In this document: positions 41,828 through 51,295 of the stretch, piece after piece | Numbering within the stretch: position 1 is the first letter of the stretch | Layout of the letters: the number at the start of each line of letters is the position of its first letter | Source of the DNA: Pseudomonadales bacterium | GTDB lineage: Bacteria > Pseudomonadota > Gammaproteobacteria > Pseudomonadales > Pseudohongiellaceae | NCBI GenBank assembly: GCA_024234395.1 | Contig: JACKOH010000002.1 | Span: forward strand, 1,853,249 to 1,917,248 | Length of the DNA: 64,000 bases | Direction of reading: 5' to 3' | Position numbers and translations under genes: made by a program | The notes under the pieces: generated by a model | Told to the model about the DNA's origin: nothing | Database searches by the model: none | Seen by the model: the letters and a program-made list of their open reading frames with translations, nothing else

Positions 41828-43291
41828 ATGCCAGATACGGTACCCCTGCTTGACCTGCTGATCGTCGGTGCCGGCATCTCCGGAATCAGCGCAGCCTGTC
41901 ATCTGCATCGGCAGTGTCCTGGCAAGTCCTATCAGATCCTCGAAGCGCGGGATGCCATTGGCGGTACCTGGGACCTGTTCCGCTACCCCGGTATTCGCTC
42001 CGACAGCGACATGCACACGTTTGGATTTGCATTCAAACCCTGGTCTGATCCCAAAGCCCTGGCTGATGGTCCCGCGATCAAGGCTTACCTGCAGGAAGCG
42101 GTTGACGAGTATGGAGTGGCGCAACATATCCGCTTCGGTCAGAAAGTCACCCAGGCCCGCTGGCAGGACGATGAGTCGCAGTGGCAGGTGCTGGCTGAGG
42201 ACCGGGAGGGTCGTCCACATCACTACCGGACCCGGGTACTGTTTCTGTGTAGCGGCTACTACAATTATGAACACGGATTCAATCCCGAACTGCCTGGAAT
42301 CGGCGACTTCCAGGGGCCGGTGATCCATCCCCAGTTTTGGCCAGAGGATCTGGATTTTGCTGATCGGCGGTTGGCCGTGATCGGCAGCGGTGCCACTGCG
42401 GTGACGCTGGTGCCTGCGCTGGCCGAGCGTGCAGCGCAGGTTAGTATGATTCAGCGATCGCCCAGCTACGTGGTTTCCAGACCCGGTGTCGACCGGCTGG
42501 CGCAACTGCTCAACCGATTGTTACCGGAGCGCCTGGCTTATCGCCTGATCCGGGCACGCAACATCTGGTTCCAGAACGCCATTTATCGCCGCTCCCGCAG
42601 CAGACCTGACAAACTGCGCCAGTATCTGCTGCGACTCAATCGCAAGGAACTGGGCGATGACTATCCGGTCGAGCGGGACTTCGCTCCCAGCTACAATCCC
42701 TGGGACCAGCGCCTGTGCCTGGTTCCCGATGCCGACCTGTTCAAGGCGATAAAGAGTGGCAAGGCACGAGTGGTTACCGGACTGATCGACAGGATTACAG
42801 CGCAGGGCGTGTTGATGCAGTCCGGTGAACTGGTGGAAGCGGACATCCTGATTACGGCCACCGGTCTGGAACTGAAGCTGTTCGGAGGCGTGGCGTTTTA
42901 TCTCGGTGACGAAAAGATAGATTTTTCCCGTCGTTTCAGTTTCCACGGAATGATGGTGTCAGGTGTCCCCAATCTGGTGTGGACTTTCGGTTATATCAAC
43001 GCATCCTGGACCCTGCGGGCCGATCTGAACTCCCGGTTTGTCTGCGAAATGTTCCAGCACCTGGACCGCACCGGCACCACGCGTTTTCAGCCCTGTCTTG
43101 GGAAAGGTGAGGAATCCATGGCTGCCGAGCCCTGGGTGACCGATTTTAATCCGGGCTACATGAAGCGGGGTCTGCACCTGTTTCCCCAACAGGGGGATCA
43201 TCTGCCATGGCGCAACACCCAGAACTACCTGCTGGATCGGAAGCTGCTGGGTAAGGGGTTGCTTGACGACGGTGTGCTGCAATTCAGTTAG
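41828..43291 (+). CDS. FAD-containing Baeyer-Villiger-type monooxygenase
   Basis: The 487-residue flavoprotein begins with an FAD Rossmann motif (LLIVGAGISGISAACHLH, residues ~9-26), followed by the BVMO fingerprint FQGPVIHPQFWP (F-x-G-x-x-x-H-x-x-x-W-P, ~165-176) and an NADPH Rossmann motif (LAVIGSGATAVTLVPALAE, ~184-202). These enzymes insert oxygen beside a ketone, or oxidise heteroatoms. CGGAGAG precedes ATG 41828. It is divergent from glcB with repeat C in between. Substrate unknown; ketones or steroid-like compounds are possible. Confidence 0.93.
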   Translation: MPDTVPLLDLLIVGAGISGISAACHLHRQCPGKSYQILEARDAIGGTWDLFRYPGIRSDSDMHTFGFAFKPWSDPKALADGPAIKAYLQEAVDEYGVAQHIRFGQKVTQARWQDDESQWQVLAEDREGRPHHYRTRVLFLCSGYYNYEHGFNPELPGIGDFQGPVIHPQFWPEDLDFADRRLAVIGSGATAVTLVPALAERAAQVSMIQRSPSYVVSRPGVDRLAQLLNRLLPERLAYRLIRARNIWFQNAIYRRSRSRPDKLRQYLLRLNRKELGDDYPVERDFAPSYNPWDQRLCLVPDADLFKAIKSGKARVVTGLIDRITAQGVLMQSGELVEADILITATGLELKLFGGVAFYLGDEKIDFSRRFSFHGMMVSGVPNLVWTFGYINASWTLRADLNSRFVCEMFQHLDRTGTTRFQPCLGKGEESMAAEPWVTDFNPGYMKRGLHLFPQQGDHLPWRNTQNYLLDRKLLGKGLLDDGVLQFS

Positions 43292-43310
43292 TGTTTGGAA
43301 GAGGGGGAAG

Positions 43311-43355
43311 GGGGGAAAAGGGGACAGTCCCTGAGGGACTGTCCCCTTTTCCCCC
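43311..43355. repeat. Perfect 21-bp stem palindrome (GGGACAGTCCC type), copy 1
   Basis: GGGGGAAAAGGGGACAGTCC(C) at 43311-43331 pairs exactly with 43335-43355 around the loop TGA. The surrounding purine/pyrimidine-rich tracts extend it loosely. Located at the 3' end of the monooxygenase gene. Confidence 0.85.
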
Positions 43356-43400
43356 CTTTTCCTCCTTTTCCTCCTCTTCCCCGTTTTCCTATTCGAGACT

Positions 43401-43431
43401 ACAGGGACAGTCCCGGAGGGACTGTCCCTGT
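43401..43431. repeat. GGGACAGTCCC-type palindrome, copy 2
   Basis: ACAGGGACAGTCCC (43401-43414) pairs with GGGACTGTCCCTGT (43418-43431), loop GGA. It lies at the 3' end of the NHL/SMP-30-like gene; together with copy 1 it can act as a bidirectional terminator. Confidence 0.85.
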
Positions 43432-43434
43432 CCG

Positions 43435-44376
43435 CTACAGCGGGATGAAAGCCAGTGCGAAGTTGGCATTGAGCGGGATGACCAGCTGGTTCTGTACCGA
43501 GTCGTAGCACATGGAGGCGGCGCTGGGTATGCCGCTGGCGATGATCTCGGCTTCCTCGCCAGGACGGATCCGGGAAACGCTGCCGAAGCGAACGCTGCTG
43601 ACATACTTGGTGCCGTCCGGCAGGACCACCACGCCATCGTTGCCGCCTTCCACAGCGTGTTCGATGCGCACGACTTCACCTTCCGGGTCGTAAGTGATTA
43701 CCGCATTGTCGTTGATGTTGACTACCACGATATTGCCATCCGGGTCGATGGCCACGCCGTTGGGAGCGGCCAGCGGTGCGCCCTGGGCGAAAACCGAGAC
43801 TTCGTCGTCGGCAGTGACCTTGTAGATCAGTTCCGGGGAACGGGTGTTGGAAGCGTAGATGGTGCCATCCTCCGTTACCGCAATGCCGTTAAGCACTGTT
43901 GAACCGGGAATCGGCACCGCCTTGAGTGGCCGGCCGCTGGCCAGATCGAAGGATCGGACATAGCCGGTGTCGACCGTGTACAGCACGCCATTGGCGATGG
44001 CGCTGCCGAGAGGGTGATTCAGCTCCAGTCCGTCGCGGGTGACGCCGATCCATTTCGGTGTGTGTACCGAGCCATCGGGATTGATCAGGGACACGAAACC
44101 GTCGTTTTCGGTACCGTCGCCTCGTTCGCCATTGTTCATGGCCAGGATCAGGTTGCGTTGCGGATCGAAAGTACAGCTTTCGGAAAAGTGGAAGCTGCCG
44201 TAGACCTTGACGTTGCTTGACATCGGAACTCTGACGCCGGCTTCATTGACCGACCCAATGGGCTCGCCGGCCTGGAATTCCTGGGCCGCGACCTGGGGGG
44301 AAAGCACCGTCAACAGCGGCGTCACCGCGACTGAGAGAAAACTGGTCAGGTGGCGTCGATAACTGGATCTGATCAT
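43435..44376 (-). CDS. Exported NHL/SMP-30-like beta-propeller protein
   Basis: The start is taken at ATG 44376 (MIRSSYRRHLTSFLSV); a TTG lies three codons upstream. A signal peptide ends near VAAQEF. The ~280-residue mature protein is a six-bladed beta-propeller of the SMP-30/gluconolactonase or NHL type: LNHPLGSAIANGVLYTVDTG, LNGIAVTEDGTIYASNT, APNGVAIDPDGNIVVVNIND and GGNDGVVVLPDGTKYVSS. Repeated Asn/Asp residues could bind a divalent metal. A lactonase or a binding role outside the cytoplasm is possible. Confidence 0.85.
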   Translation of the reverse strand: MIRSSYRRHLTSFLSVAVTPLLTVLSPQVAAQEFQAGEPIGSVNEAGVRVPMSSNVKVYGSFHFSESCTFDPQRNLILAMNNGERGDGTENDGFVSLINPDGSVHTPKWIGVTRDGLELNHPLGSAIANGVLYTVDTGYVRSFDLASGRPLKAVPIPGSTVLNGIAVTEDGTIYASNTRSPELIYKVTADDEVSVFAQGAPLAAPNGVAIDPDGNIVVVNINDNAVITYDPEGEVVRIEHAVEGGNDGVVVLPDGTKYVSSVRFGSVSRIRPGEEAEIIASGIPSAASMCYDSVQNQLVIPLNANFALAFIPL

Positions 44377-44717
44377 GGTTGTCAATAACTCCTTGCAAGT
44401 GGTTTGACCGCGTGGTCGGGGTCTGTCGATTGCCTGCGATTCAATTGGCGCTGCGTTTTTGTAGCGCCTATTTTACGAGTGGCAAGTTATAAGGCATCTA
44501 TTTATGAAGGATCTATTGTAAGGCGTAGTCGATCCGGTACCAGTGTGCGGGCTTCAGCACGTCTGACCGCAGCAACCATTGGGCGCGATTGCGGCCGCTG
44601 CGGGCTGCGAGGCGCAATGTCCTGGCTTGGAACGGCAGCTGGCAGGGACCTGCAGCAGAATTGGAGTCGTGGAGTCACTTGTGACGGGCAGAGGAAGCAA
44701 CCGGCAGGGAAGTGCGG
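44377..44717. other. Intergenic region upstream of the NHL/SMP-30-like gene
   Basis: 341 bases between the start of the propeller gene (-) and the end of recQ (-). No gene or clear hairpin. AT-rich around 44460-44520, where the promoter for the propeller gene may lie. Confidence 0.4.
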
Positions 44718-46517
44718 TCAGTCGATCAGTGCCCCGCTGCGGTAATCCTGGAGCACCCGCAGGAAGGCGGGACCGTATTTGTCCAGTTTCCGTTCGCCGA
44801 CACCGGTCAGCTGGCTGAACTGATCCAGGTCCTGGGGCAGGTTCACACACATTTCCCGCAGCGTGCTGTCATGAAAAATCACGTAGGGTGGGATACCCTG
44901 CTCCTCGGCCAGTTCCCGTCGACAGTCCCGCAACGCTTCCCACAGTGCCACGTCGACTTCTTCCGGTAACGGAGTACGGGTGCGTTGTTTGACGGTCCTG
45001 GTGCGCACGTCGCGGCGCAGTTCCAGACTTTCCTCGCCACGCAACACGGCGCGGCACTTCTCTTCCAGGCACAGCGCGCCGAACCGTTCCAGATCGACGC
45101 TCAGATAACCGCGTGCCACCAGTTGCCGGAATACCGAACGCCACTGGTTATTGTCCAGGTCCTGGCCTTTGCCATACAGCGGCAGACGCTGGTGTCCATA
45201 CTGGAAAATGCGGTCGTTGTCGGCGCCCCGCAGGACGTCCACCAGGTGATTGACGCCGAATACCTGGCCGGTCCGGTACGCCGCACTGAGGGCCAGTTGA
45301 GCCGCTTCGGTGCCATCCCAGGTATCTACCGGTTCCAGGCAGGTGTCGCAGTTGCCGCAGGGTTGGTCCAGGGATTCGCCAAAATAGCTCAGCAGCGCCT
45401 GGCGCCGGCAGGTGGTAATTTCACAAAGACCCAGCATGGCGTTAAGACGCTGTTGTTCGGCGCGGCGATGTTCCTCAGCGGCCCGGGAGCCGGCCATCAT
45501 CTGGCGCAGTTTGATGACATCCTGCAAGCCATAGATCATCCAGGCGTCAGCCGGCAGCCCGTCGCGCCCGGCTTCCTGGTAATAGGACTCAACGGTCTTC
45601 GGCAGGTCCAGGTGGGCCACGAAACGTACGTCCGGCTTGTCGATACCCATGCCGAAGGCAATGGTTGCCACCACGATCACGCCTTCCTCACGCAGAAACC
45701 GGGCCTGGTGCGCGGCGCGCCGGTCGGCACTCAATCCGGCATGGTAGGGCAGCGCATCGAAGCCCTGCTCCTGGAGCCAGGCTGCGGTTTCCTCGGTCTT
45801 GCGGCGTGACAGACAGTACACGATGCCGGCGTCGCCGGGGTGTTCGTCTTTCAGGAAACGCAGCAACTGCAGTTTCGGATTCTGCTTCAGGGCAATCCGG
45901 TAGCGGATATTGGGACGATCGAAACCGGCAATGAACTGACTGGCCCCGGTCAGGTCCAGTCGCCTGATAATTTCCTGGCGGGTCCTGGCGTCGGCGGTGG
46001 CAGTCAGGGCAATTCTGGGAACCGTGGGGAACTGTTCGTGCAGCAGGCTCAGCTCCAGGTAGTCGGCGCGAAAATCGTGTCCCCACTGGGACACGCAGTG
46101 AGCCTCATCGATAGCGAACAGGGCGAGCTCGATTTCGTGCAGCAGAGCCAGAGTGCGTGGTTGTCGTAACCGCTCCGGCGCAATATAGAGCAGGTCAAGC
46201 TGGCCATTGCGAAGCGACTGCTCCACCTCGCGGGCCGTGTCCGGGTCCAGGGTGGAGTTGAGGAAACTTGCTTTCACGCCAAGCAGCCGCAGTGCTTCCA
46301 CCTGATCCTGCATCAGTGCGATCAGCGGCGAGATCACGATCCCGCAGCCGGGCCGCAGCAGGGCGGGTATCTGGTAACAGAGCGACTTGCCACCACCGGT
46401 AGGCATCAGCACCAGCGCGTCGCCATCGTTCATCAGCGTATCGATTATCGCGTCCTGTGGCGGACGGAACTGCTGGTAACCGAATACCTGCTGCAAGACT
46501 TCCCGGGCTGATTCCAT
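44718..46517 (-). CDS. recQ: ATP-dependent DNA helicase RecQ
   Basis: The 599-residue helicase contains the ATP-binding loop MPTGGGKSLCYQIPALL (residues ~38-54), an AIDEAHCVSQWGHDF DEAH-type box (~134-148), and motif VI QEAGRDG in the second RecA domain. Then comes an RQC zinc site (CEITTCRRQ and CGNCDTC, four Cys) and a C-terminal HRDC domain starting near 525. Length matches E. coli RecQ (about 610). It unwinds DNA in recombination and fork repair. The end of the gene lacks a nearby co-directional partner. Confidence 0.97.
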   Translation of the reverse strand: MESAREVLQQVFGYQQFRPPQDAIIDTLMNDGDALVLMPTGGGKSLCYQIPALLRPGCGIVISPLIALMQDQVEALRLLGVKASFLNSTLDPDTAREVEQSLRNGQLDLLYIAPERLRQPRTLALLHEIELALFAIDEAHCVSQWGHDFRADYLELSLLHEQFPTVPRIALTATADARTRQEIIRRLDLTGASQFIAGFDRPNIRYRIALKQNPKLQLLRFLKDEHPGDAGIVYCLSRRKTEETAAWLQEQGFDALPYHAGLSADRRAAHQARFLREEGVIVVATIAFGMGIDKPDVRFVAHLDLPKTVESYYQEAGRDGLPADAWMIYGLQDVIKLRQMMAGSRAAEEHRRAEQQRLNAMLGLCEITTCRRQALLSYFGESLDQPCGNCDTCLEPVDTWDGTEAAQLALSAAYRTGQVFGVNHLVDVLRGADNDRIFQYGHQRLPLYGKGQDLDNNQWRSVFRQLVARGYLSVDLERFGALCLEEKCRAVLRGEESLELRRDVRTRTVKQRTRTPLPEEVDVALWEALRDCRRELAEEQGIPPYVIFHDSTLREMCVNLPQDLDQFSQLTGVGERKLDKYGPAFLRVLQDYRSGALID

Positions 46518-46569
46518 GGCCGCTGAGTATACCTCAAGACAGTTAAGGGTGTTGGTGGAATACGGTGGG

Positions 46570-46608
46570 GGAAAAGGGGACAGTCCCTCTGGGACTGTCC
46601 CCTTTTCC
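46570..46608. repeat. GGGACAGTCCC-type palindrome, copy 3
   Basis: GGAAAAGGGGACAGTCCC (46570-46587) pairs with 46591-46608 around the loop TCT. A half-copy (CAGGGACTGTCCCTATTGCC) follows at 46630-46649. It lies between the 3' end of DUF2202 and the 5' end of recQ. Confidence 0.85.
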
Positions 46609-46660
46609 TTTTTCCTTCCCCCCTTGCCAGCAGGGACTGTCCCTATTGCCCCTTTCCATT

Positions 46661-47545
46661 CTATTTAGCCACCAGCGATGTCACGACAAAGGCCACGCCG
46701 ACTCCGTCCGCTTCCAGCAACTGCAGGGTCGCGGTGTAATGGGTGTCATCGATCGGGTCCAGGTGATTGGCACCCACCACCAGGTCGGGGAGAGTCAGTG
46801 TACCGGTATCGAAACTGAAGCTGGCGTGATCCACCGACGGCAGTTTGCTGGTTTCGCTGGCGTTGACCAGTTCCAGTGCCTGTGGAAAGGTTTCAACCAG
46901 GCGCAGCAGGGCATCGAGCACCACCACGCTGTCATCCGGCAGCGTGATGTCGATTGCCGGAACATAAAGAGTCTGGCTGATGGGTTCGTAAACTGCCGTG
47001 CCGGGTAACGCGGCGCCGCCGTTCTGATTACCACTGACGGCATCGAGATTGTTGGTGAACGCAGCCAGGTGGTTGGTGGAGCCTCGCAACAGGTTGCTGT
47101 AAACCCTGGCGATATTATTCCAGCTGGTTCTGGCAATGGCGTTCTGCAGATCCTCGATATCGGTCTGCTCGATGTAGACTCCGACCTCCAGGGCGGCGAC
47201 CAGGGACTGCCCGCCGTAATCCACGGCCAGATGATAAAGCTCCTGCAACTCACTGTTACTGAAAACGCCGGCCGCGTTGCCCGCGGCGGGGTCGGGGATG
47301 CCAAAGAAATTGAGCAGGTTCAACACCGCGTCCATGTGCCGCTGTTCGGATTCGGCGATCGAGCTGAACACGGTGGCATGCCAGGTCTCATCGAGGGCCA
47401 GGTAGACATCCCGGGCCAGCTTCTCTTCTTCCCGCATCAGCAGCAGGTCGTTGCGCTCGTCGGGAGTCAGGGCCTGGCCCGTGGCGCAGCCGGTGACCAG
47501 CAGCAGTGCCAGGGCCAGTGAGGAAATCAGTGGGTTGGTTTGCAT
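46661..47545 (-). CDS. DUF2202 ferritin-like lipoprotein
   Basis: The precursor has a lipobox (LLLVTGC-A, Cys near residue 20). Residues ~25-170 form a DUF2202 ferritin-like four-helix domain: LLLMREEEKLARDVYLALDE, a IAESEQRHMDAVLNLLNFFG segment and a second ALEVGVYIEQTDIEDLQ plus ARVYSNLLRGSTNHLAAF pair, each with Glu/His that can bind a di-metal centre. A ~120-residue beta-rich C-terminal extension (from ~185) is not part of the usual domain and is unidentified. Related proteins sense or protect against oxidative or metal stress. Confidence 0.9.
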   Translation of the reverse strand: MQTNPLISSLALALLLVTGCATGQALTPDERNDLLLMREEEKLARDVYLALDETWHATVFSSIAESEQRHMDAVLNLLNFFGIPDPAAGNAAGVFSNSELQELYHLAVDYGGQSLVAALEVGVYIEQTDIEDLQNAIARTSWNNIARVYSNLLRGSTNHLAAFTNNLDAVSGNQNGGAALPGTAVYEPISQTLYVPAIDITLPDDSVVVLDALLRLVETFPQALELVNASETSKLPSVDHASFSFDTGTLTLPDLVVGANHLDPIDDTHYTATLQLLEADGVGVAFVVTSLVAK

Positions 47546-47625
47546 ATTTCATCTCCAGGGTTCATTACGGATCCGGCCTGGTGGCGGCAGGACAGGTTCT
47601 TCACTGTTAAGCTTGTTGCGCGACT

Positions 47626-47770
47626 CAGCAGCCTGTTGAAAAACGCTCAGCTGGCACAGTACGGCGTTAAAATCTGGCTCAAAATGCTCAGTTACGGCGT
47701 GTAAACTGCGCTTTTTCGCCAGATGTCGTCCTGTCTTGCGCTCACTTCAGGGTTTGTCAGCAGTCTGTTA
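47626..47770. repeat. ~145-bp palindromic repeat family, copy D
   Basis: Begins CAGCCTGTTGAAAAACGCTC and ends GTTTGTCAGCAGTCTGTTA. This copy is more diverged in its right half (AGATGTCGTCCTGTCTTGCG) than C or E. It lies between DUF2202 and tex. Confidence 0.8.
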
Positions 47771-48180
47771 GACAATTTAGACAAATTAGAAAAATGCGAT
47801 ATCCGTGCCAACCGGTCTGCTCCAGGCTGTGGCAGTAAAAAGCCCTCAAAAAACAGTGAGATAGAGAGGTCTCCACGGTGCGGAGTCAGGGCAGGTTGGT
47901 TCCGGGCATCAAGCCCGGACCGGAGTCTTGCCAATGCTGACAAGGTCCTGGACAATCCTGACAGAATCCTCTGAATCGGTCCGGCCGCCAATCCGGCGGC
48001 AGCGATCCTGCACCCCGGAGGGGTGCCGGTCCGGCAGCTTGGACAGGTGCCCGCCTGGTGCTTGCACCGGTGCTGCTACCCGTGCAGAATGCGCGGCCAT
48101 ATCGATCACCTGAAACCGGCCGGGCTGAACTGAACGCCACCGGTTCTCATCTCAGTTTCAATGAAGGATTGTAGTTCCCC
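47771..48180. other. Intergenic leader region of tex
   Basis: About 410 bases without a gene. A GCACCCC/GGGGTGC hairpin (48010-48026) lies in it. This and repeat copy D make the tex upstream region unusually long and structured. Confidence 0.5.
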
Positions 48181-50505
48181 ATGGATATTACTGCGCAACT
48201 TGCTGAAGAATTGAATGTAAAAACCGCCCAGGTGCAGGCGGCCGTAGGCCTGCTGGACGAGGGCGCGACGGTGCCGTTCATCGCCCGCTACCGCAAGGAA
48301 GTGACCGGTGGCCTCGATGACCTGCAATTGCGTGAACTGGAAACCCGCCTGCGGTATCTGCGCGAGATGGAAGAACGCCGCCAGGTCATTCTCGACAGTA
48401 TCGGCGAACAGGAAAAGCTGACACCGCAACTGGAAAAACAGATCCGTGCTGCCCAGACCAAAACCGAGCTGGAGGATCTGTATCTGCCATTCAAACCCAA
48501 GCGCCGTACCCGCGGCATGATCGCCATCGAAGCGGGACTGGAGCCACTGGCCGACAGGCTTTACGCCGATCCAGGACTGGATCCGGCGGTCGAAGCCGAG
48601 TCATTTGTGGATGCCGACAAGGGGGTGGCCGATGTCAAGGCTGCTCTGGAAGGGGCCAGGTATATTCTGATGGAGCGGTTCAGCGAAGATGCCGGGCTGG
48701 CCGGGCGGCTGCGTACCTATCTGTGGGAAAATGGTGTCCTGCAGTCCAAGGTCCTGCCGGACAAGGAAAAAGAGGCTGCCAAGTTCCAGGATTATTTCGA
48801 GTATGAGGAAGCGCTGGGTAAAATTCCCTCCCATCGGGCCCTGGCAGTATTCCGGGGGCGCAAGGAAGGATTTCTGACCCTGGCGGTCGCTTCCCGATCG
48901 CATGACCAGGTGGAGAAGGAACCCGACCGTGCTGATCCCTGTGAGGTCATGGTGGCCCGGCACCTCGGCATCGAGGACCAGGGCCGGCCCGGAGACGGCT
49001 GGCTGCGGGAAATGGCCGGCTGGACCTGGCGGGTCAAGCTGCTGACCAGGCTGGAAGTGGATCTGCTGGGACAACTGCGTGAACAGGCCGAGGACGAGGC
49101 GATTCGGGTGTTCGCCCAGAATCTGAAAGCGATCCTGCTGGCTTCACCAGCCGGCGGCCGGGTGACCATGGGGCTGGACCCGGGTCTGCGTACCGGCGTG
49201 AAAGTCTCGATCGTGGATGCCACCGGCAAATACCTGGAGGATACCGCCATCTATCCTCATGCGCCCCGCAATCAATGGGATCAGTCCATCGCCACCCTGG
49301 CCGCAATGTGTAAAAAGTATGCCGTCGAACTGATCAGCATTGGTAACGGCACGGCCTCCCGGGAAACCGACAGACTGGCCGGCGATCTGATCAAGCGGCA
49401 CCCGGAATTGACTCTCAGGAAAGTCATGGTCAACGAAGCGGGCGCGTCTGTGTACTCAGCCTCCGATACCGCCCGCCAGGAGTTCCCCGACCTGGACGTG
49501 ACGGTGCGCGGCGCCATCTCCATCGCCCGGCGCCTGCAGGATCCCCTGGCGGAGCTGGTCAAGATCGAGCCCCGATCCATCGGCGTGGGCCAGTATCAGC
49601 ATGACGTCAGCCAGGTGAAACTGGGTCAGTCCCTCGATGCCGTGGTGGAGGATTGCGTTAACGCGGTCGGTGTGGATGTGAACATGGCGTCGGCCCCGTT
49701 ACTGGCCCGGGTGGCCGGACTGACTCCTTCCCTGGCCAGGAATATCGTTGAGTTCCGCAATCAGCATGGCCGCTTTCAGCGTCGCGAGGATCTCAAGGCA
49801 GTCCCGCGCTTCGGCGACAAGAGCTTCGAGCAAGCGGCCGGCTTTCTGCGCATCGTCGATGGTGACAACCCGCTGGATGCGTCGGCGGTGCACCCGGAGT
49901 CCTATCGCGTGGTGGAGAAGATAATCACTCTCAGCCAGCGTCATATCGGTGCCATCATCGGTGACAGCAGTTTTCTGAAGCGCCTTGATCCGGCCGCCTT
50001 CACCGACGAACAGTTCGGTTTACCCACGGTGACAGATATTCTCGCCGAGCTGGAAAAGCCCGGCCGCGACCCGCGTCCGGAATTCAAAACCGCGGACTTC
50101 CGCGATGGAGTCGAAACCCTGGCCGACCTGAAACCCGACATGGTGCTGGAAGGGGTAATTACCAATGTGACCAATTTCGGCGCTTTTGTGGATATCGGTG
50201 TCCACCAGGACGGCCTGGTACATATCTCTGCCCTGGCTAATCATTTCGTGAAAGATCCCCACACGGTGGTGAAGACCGGCGATGTGGTAAGGGTCAAGGT
50301 GCTGGAAGTTGACCAGCCCCGCAAGCGTATCAGCCTGACCATGCGTCTGGATGACACGGCCGCAGAGGCAAAAAAATCCCCGGCCAGTGCCGGGGTTGAT
50401 CAGAGGATCAAAGAGCCCAGAGGAAAGGGCCGGAGTAGAACGCAGGCACCTGCAAAAACCGGAAGCCTGGGTGACCTCCTGCAGGCGGCGCTGAATAAAC
50501 AGTGA
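48181..50505 (+). CDS. tex: RNA-binding transcriptional accessory protein Tex
   Basis: The 774-residue protein has the full Tex order: an N-terminal helical region (VPFIARYRKEVTGGLDDLQL at ~30-50), a YqgF/RNase-H-like domain (TMGLDPGLRTGVKVSIVD at ~320-340), helix-hairpin-helix motifs (LLARVAGLTPSLARNIVEFR), and a C-terminal S1 RNA-binding domain (VTNFGAFVDIGVHQDGLVHI, ~655-675). A charged tail follows. Tex is widely conserved and needed in some pathogens for toxin expression; it binds nucleic acids. AAGGATTG precedes the start. Confidence 0.97.
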   Translation: MDITAQLAEELNVKTAQVQAAVGLLDEGATVPFIARYRKEVTGGLDDLQLRELETRLRYLREMEERRQVILDSIGEQEKLTPQLEKQIRAAQTKTELEDLYLPFKPKRRTRGMIAIEAGLEPLADRLYADPGLDPAVEAESFVDADKGVADVKAALEGARYILMERFSEDAGLAGRLRTYLWENGVLQSKVLPDKEKEAAKFQDYFEYEEALGKIPSHRALAVFRGRKEGFLTLAVASRSHDQVEKEPDRADPCEVMVARHLGIEDQGRPGDGWLREMAGWTWRVKLLTRLEVDLLGQLREQAEDEAIRVFAQNLKAILLASPAGGRVTMGLDPGLRTGVKVSIVDATGKYLEDTAIYPHAPRNQWDQSIATLAAMCKKYAVELISIGNGTASRETDRLAGDLIKRHPELTLRKVMVNEAGASVYSASDTARQEFPDLDVTVRGAISIARRLQDPLAELVKIEPRSIGVGQYQHDVSQVKLGQSLDAVVEDCVNAVGVDVNMASAPLLARVAGLTPSLARNIVEFRNQHGRFQRREDLKAVPRFGDKSFEQAAGFLRIVDGDNPLDASAVHPESYRVVEKIITLSQRHIGAIIGDSSFLKRLDPAAFTDEQFGLPTVTDILAELEKPGRDPRPEFKTADFRDGVETLADLKPDMVLEGVITNVTNFGAFVDIGVHQDGLVHISALANHFVKDPHTVVKTGDVVRVKVLEVDQPRKRISLTMRLDDTAAEAKKSPASAGVDQRIKEPRGKGRSRTQAPAKTGSLGDLLQAALNKQ

Positions 50506-50565
50506 CACGCCGAAGGTCGCTGCCAGCACTGGATTCATACTGCATCCGGTGCTGTTGCCGGTGAC

Positions 50566-51189
50566 TCAGTTATCCAACGTCTTCAGGTAGGCAGTAATGT
50601 CTACCAGTTGCGTTGAATTGAACCGCTTCGCCACCGCCATCATTGTTGCCTGATGTTTGCCAGGCTCGGAAACTGAACGCCGGTCGCCGGCAAAATCCCT
50701 GAGTTGCGCAAGCAGATAAGGACCCTGAAGCTGGGTTATGGGTGGACTCCCGGTGAAGAGTCGGCCCATCGAGCTGCTATGGCAGCCGGCACAGTTTTCT
50801 TCGTAAAGAGGTTCTCAGGCTGCGACGTTACCGGGGACGGTCTGCCGGGAAACGATGCGGGTCTGCGCCGCATAATGTCTGACCAGCTTCCCGGTCTCGG
50901 CAGCGCTAAGAGTTGCCAGTTGTGCGACCATCCCGGCCGTCGGGGAGTCCGTGTCGCCGCCCCCGCGCTGGCCAGATTGAAAATAGCCAATCTGTTCTTC
51001 CAGGTAGCGCCGGGGCAGACCGTTCAGGACCGGTGCCAGGGAAGTCATCTGTGCCTCAGGGGCGTGACAGGAATCGCACTGCGTAACCAGACCGGTCAGG
51101 TTGTCAGGCTCGTCGCTGACGGTGCAACCGACAGCGAGTATTGCGGTCATTATTGCCAGGCAGAAGGGGCGGGCCGGACGGAACTGCAA
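50566..51189 (-). pseudogene. Diheme cytochrome c (c4-like lipoprotein) interrupted by an in-frame TGA
   Basis: The reading frame starts probably at TTG 51189 (AGGAG six bases upstream; product MQFRPARPFCLAIMTAILAV then GC, a lipobox) or at ATG 51150. Domain 1 has CDSCH and the axial-Met helix GMVAQLATLSAAE. After residues VPGNVAA comes TGA (50815-50817), and the frame continues without shift: EPLYEENCAGCHSSSMGRL with the second heme motif, LQGPYLLAQLRDFAGDRRS, an MMAVAKRF axial-Met segment, and a normal end at 50566. Without the TGA it would be a complete ~207-residue c4-type protein. GGA (Gly) to TGA is one base. The gene is broken, or read through. Confidence 0.85.
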
Positions 51190-51295
51190 GGTCAACTCCT
51201 GTTAATTTTCCCGTCACAGTATTGGCCGCAGCTTAAGACAGACTTAAGGACGGTCGGAATTATTGGGGAGCTTTCGCTGTCCAGGCAGCGTCGCG

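Noticed and set aside
50371..50392. CCCCGGC/GCCGGGG hairpin near the end of tex considered as a terminator
   Set aside because: It lies inside the coding sequence about 120 bp before the stop and lacks a following T-run.
50815..50817. TGA in the cytochrome considered as a selenocysteine codon
   Set aside because: The position is between domains with no redox partner residues, and no SECIS-like hairpin was evident just after it.
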